9,326 nt of DNA from DASXTK01 sp036505485 (lineage in GTDB: Bacteria > Actinomycetota > Acidimicrobiia > Acidimicrobiales > VFJN01). Shown here one piece after another: positions 6,660-9,326 of this stretch. Where the stretch lies: positions 1-9,326 of the forward strand of contig DASXTK010000383.1 of assembly GCA_036505485.1 (NCBI GenBank), given 5' to 3'. Every line of letters begins with the position of its first letter. Position 1 is the stretch's first letter. The notes under the pieces were generated by a model. The model did not search any database. It worked only from the letters and a program-made list of their open reading frames with translations, and was not told the DNA's origin. Position numbers and translations under genes: made by a program.

Positions 6660-6672
6660 ATGGCGCCAGAAT

Positions 6673-7827
6673 GTGGACGTGTCCGTTGCCAACCTGTCGA
6701 AGCCGCGCCGGCGACTGCTCGGCCTGCTCGCCGGGTTGCTGTTGGTGGCCGTAGCCACGGCCCCGCTCCTGCACGTCCGCTCGGAGGTCACCGGGGTGAC
6801 ACCGGCCCTGGTCCTGATCCTGCCCGGGATCATCGCCGGGTTCATCGGTGGGCGGGTGGCCGGGCTGGTCAGCGCCGGTGCCGCGGTCCTGGTCCTGGAC
6901 CTGATGTTCATCGAGCCCTACGGCACCCTCGACGTGCACGTCACCGACGACCTGGTGGCCCTGATCACCTTCGCCGCGGTGGCGTTCTCGGTCGCCTCGT
7001 TGGTGGAGGTGGCCACCGACCGGCGGCGCGCAGCCGAGCAACGGGCCGCACAGATCCTGGCTCTGTCGGAGGAGAAGGAACGCTTCCGCCGCGAGCAGGA
7101 GCGACTCTCGGTGGAGAAGCAGGCGCTGGAGCAGATCGAGGACGCCCGCCGGGCCCTGCTGCGCTCGGTCTCCCATGACCTGCGCACCCCGCTGGCCACG
7201 ATCCGGGCCATCACCAGCGACCTGCGCGACGGCACCGCCTACGACGCCAGCACCCGCGACGAGTTGTTGGACCTGGTGGGCGACGAAGCCGAGCGGCTGG
7301 ACCGGCTGGTGGCCAACCTGCTCAGCATGAGCCGGATCGAGTCCGGCGCGCTGCATCCCGACGTCCAGGCCGTGGACCTGGACGAGCTGGTCACCGAGGG
7401 GCGCCGACGGCTCGGCCGGGTGTTGCGGGACGTGAAGCTCGACGCCGTGCTCCCCGCCGACCTCCCGTTGGTGGACGCCGACTACACCCTGCTCGACCAG
7501 GTGTTGACCAACCTCGTCGAGAACGCCGTGCGCCACACTCCGCCCGGCGGCACCATCCGCGTCGAGGCGGCTGTCGCCGATGGGATGGTCGAGCTCGCGG
7601 TCATCGACCAGGGCTCCGGGGTTCCTCCATCCGAGCGGGACTGGGTGTTCGAGCCGTTCAACCGGGGCGACGCCAGCCGCTCGAGTGGGCTGGGCCTGGC
7701 CATCTGCAAGGCCATCGTCGAGGCCCACGGCGGGCGGATCTGGGTCGACGACACGGCTGGCGGGCACGGAGCCCGGTTCGCCTTCACCGTTCCGGTCCAT
7801 CAGGCCCGCATCGAGGCCGCCACATGA
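6673..7827 (+). CDS. KdpD-like sensor histidine kinase, lacking the N-terminal KdpD/USP domains
   Basis: Membrane sensor kinase of 384 aa. Residues about 13-112 form the four-helix DUF4118 membrane domain typical of KdpD, including LDLMFIEPYGTLDVHVTDDLVALITFAAVA (75-104), which follows the KdpD pattern of aromatic/Pro loop then DDLVAL. A charged coiled-coil (116-160) leads to the HisKA domain with phosphoacceptor H168 in SVSHDLRTPL, and the ATPase domain with N-box TNLVENAVRHTP (N280, N284), G1 DQGSG (312-316), F-box FEPFNR and G2 SSGLGLAICKAIVEAHGG. Canonical KdpD (about 890 aa) has an N-terminal KdpD P-loop domain, a USP domain and a GAF-like domain; all are missing, so this is a short form. 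Start is GTG; a GGGA about a dozen bases upstream is at most a weak ribosome site. It overlaps the regulator gene by ATGA, so the two are translationally coupled. Confidence 0.88.
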   Translation: MDVSVANLSKPRRRLLGLLAGLLLVAVATAPLLHVRSEVTGVTPALVLILPGIIAGFIGGRVAGLVSAGAAVLVLDLMFIEPYGTLDVHVTDDLVALITFAAVAFSVASLVEVATDRRRAAEQRAAQILALSEEKERFRREQERLSVEKQALEQIEDARRALLRSVSHDLRTPLATIRAITSDLRDGTAYDASTRDELLDLVGDEAERLDRLVANLLSMSRIESGALHPDVQAVDLDELVTEGRRRLGRVLRDVKLDAVLPADLPLVDADYTLLDQVLTNLVENAVRHTPPGGTIRVEAAVADGMVELAVIDQGSGVPPSERDWVFEPFNRGDASRSSGLGLAICKAIVEAHGGRIWVDDTAGGHGARFAFTVPVHQARIEAAT

Positions 7828-8549
7828 ACACCCCGGAGCGAGACCGAGAGGACGGCGACGGCTCGCTGATCCTGGTCGTCGATGACGAACCGCCGATCAC
7901 CCGGGCCCTCGGCGCCGCCTTGGGCGCCCGGGGCTACAAGACCGCCATCGCCAACAACGGCGAGCAGGCCCTGAAGCTGGCGGCGCTGCAGGATCCGGCG
8001 GCGGTCATCCTCGACCTCGGGCTCCCGGATCTCGACGGCATCGAGGTGCTGCGACGCATCCGGGGTTGGTCGGAGGTGCCGGTGATCGTCCTGACCGCCG
8101 AGGGCGCCGAGGATCGCAAGGTCCGGGCCCTCGATGACGGCGCCGATGATTACGTCACCAAGCCTTTCTCCACCCCCGAACTGCTGGCCCGGCTGCGGGT
8201 GGCGCTGCGCCACCGGCGCCGGGGTGGCCAGGTGGAGCTGGACAGCCCGGTGCACGAGGTCGGGGATCTCCGCATCGATGTGGCCCATCGCACGGTCGAG
8301 GTCGAGGGCCGGGCGGTGGAGCTGACGCCCAAGGAGTTCGCCTTCCTGGCCCTGCTGGCCCGGCACGCCGGGAAGGTCCTCACCCACCGGATGATCCTGC
8401 AGGAGGTGTGGGGCCCGGAGTACGGCACCGAGAGCGAGTACCTGCGGGTCTACGCCAGCCAACTGCGCAAGAAGCTGGCCGAGGACCCGTCCCGTCCCCG
8501 CCTCATCACCGAACCCGGCGTCGGCTACCGGCTCATCGCCCGAAATTGA
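7824..8549 (+). CDS. kdpE: KdpE-like OmpR/PhoB-family response regulator
   Basis: Cytoplasmic DNA-binding regulator of 241 aa, partner of the kinase just upstream (ATGA overlap). The receiver domain (about 14-130) has the acid pair D20/D21, phosphoacceptor D64 in VILDLGLPDLDG, T91 in VLTAEG and K113 in YVTKPFS, all present. The OmpR-type winged helix (about 140-241) includes VELTPKEFAFLALLARHAGKVLTHRMILQEVWG and the KdpE-typical ESEYLRVYASQLRKKL..RPRLITEPGVGYRLI. In Enterobacteria KdpE activates kdpFABC under K+ limitation; here no kdpFABC is visible and the nearest K+ transporter is the KimA-like permease upstream, so that is its likely target (inference). The stop codon lies inside the left arm of a long hairpin. 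Confidence 0.9.
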   Translation: MNTPERDREDGDGSLILVVDDEPPITRALGAALGARGYKTAIANNGEQALKLAALQDPAAVILDLGLPDLDGIEVLRRIRGWSEVPVIVLTAEGAEDRKVRALDDGADDYVTKPFSTPELLARLRVALRHRRRGGQVELDSPVHEVGDLRIDVAHRTVEVEGRAVELTPKEFAFLALLARHAGKVLTHRMILQEVWGPEYGTESEYLRVYASQLRKKLAEDPSRPRLITEPGVGYRLIARN

Positions 8550-8593
8550 GGCGTTTGTCGCGCTTATGGCGCGAGAAACGCCTCAATTTCGGG
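8539..8593. terminator. Long hairpin between convergent genes, probable bidirectional terminator
   Basis: An 18-bp arm at 8539-8556 (CCCGAAATTGAGGCGTTT) pairs perfectly with 8576-8593. Inside it, after one mismatch (8557/8575), TCGCGC at 8558-8563 pairs with GCGCGA at 8569-8574, leaving a five-base loop TTATG. The stem spans the kdpE-like stop codon and ends just before the stop codon of the convergent SMP-30 gene at 8596. No T-run follows on either strand. Its position suggests termination of both transcripts; its length and symmetry would also fit a dispersed palindromic repeat. Confidence 0.65.
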
Positions 8594-8595
8594 GG

Positions 8596-9326
8596 CTAGC
8601 CCCGGCGGGGCCAGTCGAAGGTGAGCAGACGGCCGGTGCTGGACAGCGTGGCGTAGGCGGTGGTCATGTCGGCGCCGCCGAAGCAGATGTTGGTGACCAG
8701 CGGGTCCGGTAGCGGGGTGTGCTCCAGCCGTTCGCCATCGGGGGAGATGGCGGTGATGCCCCCGTTGACCAGGGTGCCGACGCAGACCCAGCCCTCGGCG
8801 TCGACGGCCAGCGAGTCCAGCAGCTGCAGCCCCGGCAACCCGGCCAGCAGCCGGCCCCCGGGTTCCAGGCGCATCGGGTCGGGGGGTCCGAGCTCGCCCG
8901 GTCCGACCAGGTCCCAGGCCCAAACCCGGCCGGTATGGGTCTCGGCGGCGTAGAGCACCATCTCGTCCGGCGACAGCCCCACGCCGTTGGGTGCGTCGAG
9001 GGGGAACACCAGCTCCTCACAGGACGAGCCGTCGCTGCGGGCGTAGTGGAGACCGGTCCGGTCCGAGGTGCGTTCCTGGCGGACACCATGGTCGGTGAAC
9101 CAGAACCCGCCGTGGCTGTCGAACACCAGGTCGTTGGGAGCCCGTAGCGGACCCGACGACGACTCGGTGTAGAGGGTCTCGGCCGCACCGGTGGCGAGAT
9201 CAACCCGCTGGATCGAACCGCCCTGCCACGTAGACGGGGGCGGCGACCCCGGCAGGGTCAGCCCGAACCGGTCCTCCCACGCGAAGCAGCCGCCGTTGTT
9301 GCAGACGTACATCTTGCCGTCGGGTC
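8596..9326 (-). CDS. SMP-30/gluconolactonase/LRE-family protein, 5' end outside the window
   Basis: C-terminal 243 codons of a six-bladed beta-propeller protein of the SMP-30 (regucalcin/gluconolactonase) family, metal-dependent lactone hydrolases in known cases. An ATG exists at 9310-9312, but the frame stays open to the edge and reads P-D-G-K-M-Y-V-C-N-N-G-G, a normal internal blade motif, so the true start lies beyond the window. Counting from that Met, LRAPNDLVFDSHGGFWFTD holds N60, DAPNGVGLSPD holds N109 and LLDSLAVDAEGWVCVGT holds D166, matching the Asn/Asn/Asp active-site positions of the family; the N-terminal metal-binding Glu is not in view. The substrate cannot be told. It is convergent with the KdpE-like gene across a hairpin and has no evident link to potassium. 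Confidence 0.88.
   Translation of the reverse strand, partial: PDGKMYVCNNGGCFAWEDRFGLTLPGSPPPSTWQGGSIQRVDLATGAAETLYTESSSGPLRAPNDLVFDSHGGFWFTDHGVRQERTSDRTGLHYARSDGSSCEELVFPLDAPNGVGLSPDEMVLYAAETHTGRVWAWDLVGPGELGPPDPMRLEPGGRLLAGLPGLQLLDSLAVDAEGWVCVGTLVNGGITAISPDGERLEHTPLPDPLVTNICFGGADMTTAYATLSSTGRLLTFDWPRRG

Noticed and set aside
5123..6754. Long plus-strand open frame of 543 codons overlapping the permease
   Set aside because: It is in another frame of the permease gene; the translation is Arg/Gly/Pro-rich low-complexity typical of shadow frames in high-GC DNA, whereas the permease frame has clear family motifs.
5307..6911. Minus-strand open frame of 534 codons opposite the permease and kinase
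   Set aside because: Its His/Gln/Gly-rich translation is an antisense shadow of GC-rich codons and crosses the boundary of two well-supported genes.
6610..7800. Minus-strand open frame of 396 codons opposite the kinase
   Set aside because: Antisense shadow of a kinase with complete H, N, G1, F and G2 boxes; no domain-like pattern of its own.
1..9326. CRISPR array, tRNA or rRNA genes
   Set aside because: No regularly spaced repeats, no tRNA-like cloverleaf and no rRNA-like conserved stretches were seen on either strand.

Overview
The base composition (very high G+C with strong G/C third positions), the GTG/TTG start candidates and the gene families (DUF222/HNH '13E12-type' protein, actinobacterial-style KimA-like permease, KdpDE-type two-component pair) point to a high-GC actinomycete-type bacterium. 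A lineage such as Acidimicrobiia would fit, but that is an impression, not something the sequence proves.

Layout. Positions 1-170 hold no gene I can support, but 138-158 is a close copy of the right end of the IS further along. A divergent pair follows: an AraC-family regulator (171-908, minus) and an NmrA-type NAD(P)-binding protein (975-1835, plus), separated by 66 bp containing a perfect 12-bp palindrome. An IS5-family (IS427-like) element with a two-frame DDE transposase occupies about 1833-2768. It is followed on the minus strand by a DUF222/HNH-nuclease-type protein (2765-4009 or 4045). Removing the IS and one copy of its TA target restores two convergent genes whose stop codons overlap (TAG for the nmrA-like gene, TAA for the HNH gene). 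The IS therefore landed in the shared stop codon and left both proteins unchanged.

After a 208-bp gap with no recognised element comes a potassium module on the plus strand. It consists of a 793-aa KimA-like APC permease with a C-terminal USP-like domain and a further C-terminal OB-fold-like domain (4254-6635), then a KdpD-like sensor kinase reduced to its membrane and kinase parts (6673-7827), then a KdpE-like response regulator (7824-8549). No kdpFABC genes are in the window, so the simplest reading is that this two-component pair serves the KimA-like transporter. A perfect 18-bp palindrome lies in the 37-bp gap between transporter and kinase. The module ends in a long hairpin (8539-8593) that also separates it from a convergent, incomplete SMP-30/gluconolactonase-family gene (8596 to the window edge, minus).

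The most interesting parts are the permease-USP-OB fusion with its adjacent trimmed KdpDE pair, the scarless IS insertion in overlapping stop codons, and the solitary IS end at 138-158. Nothing here is clearly a wholly new type of system; the fusion is the best candidate for something poorly described.
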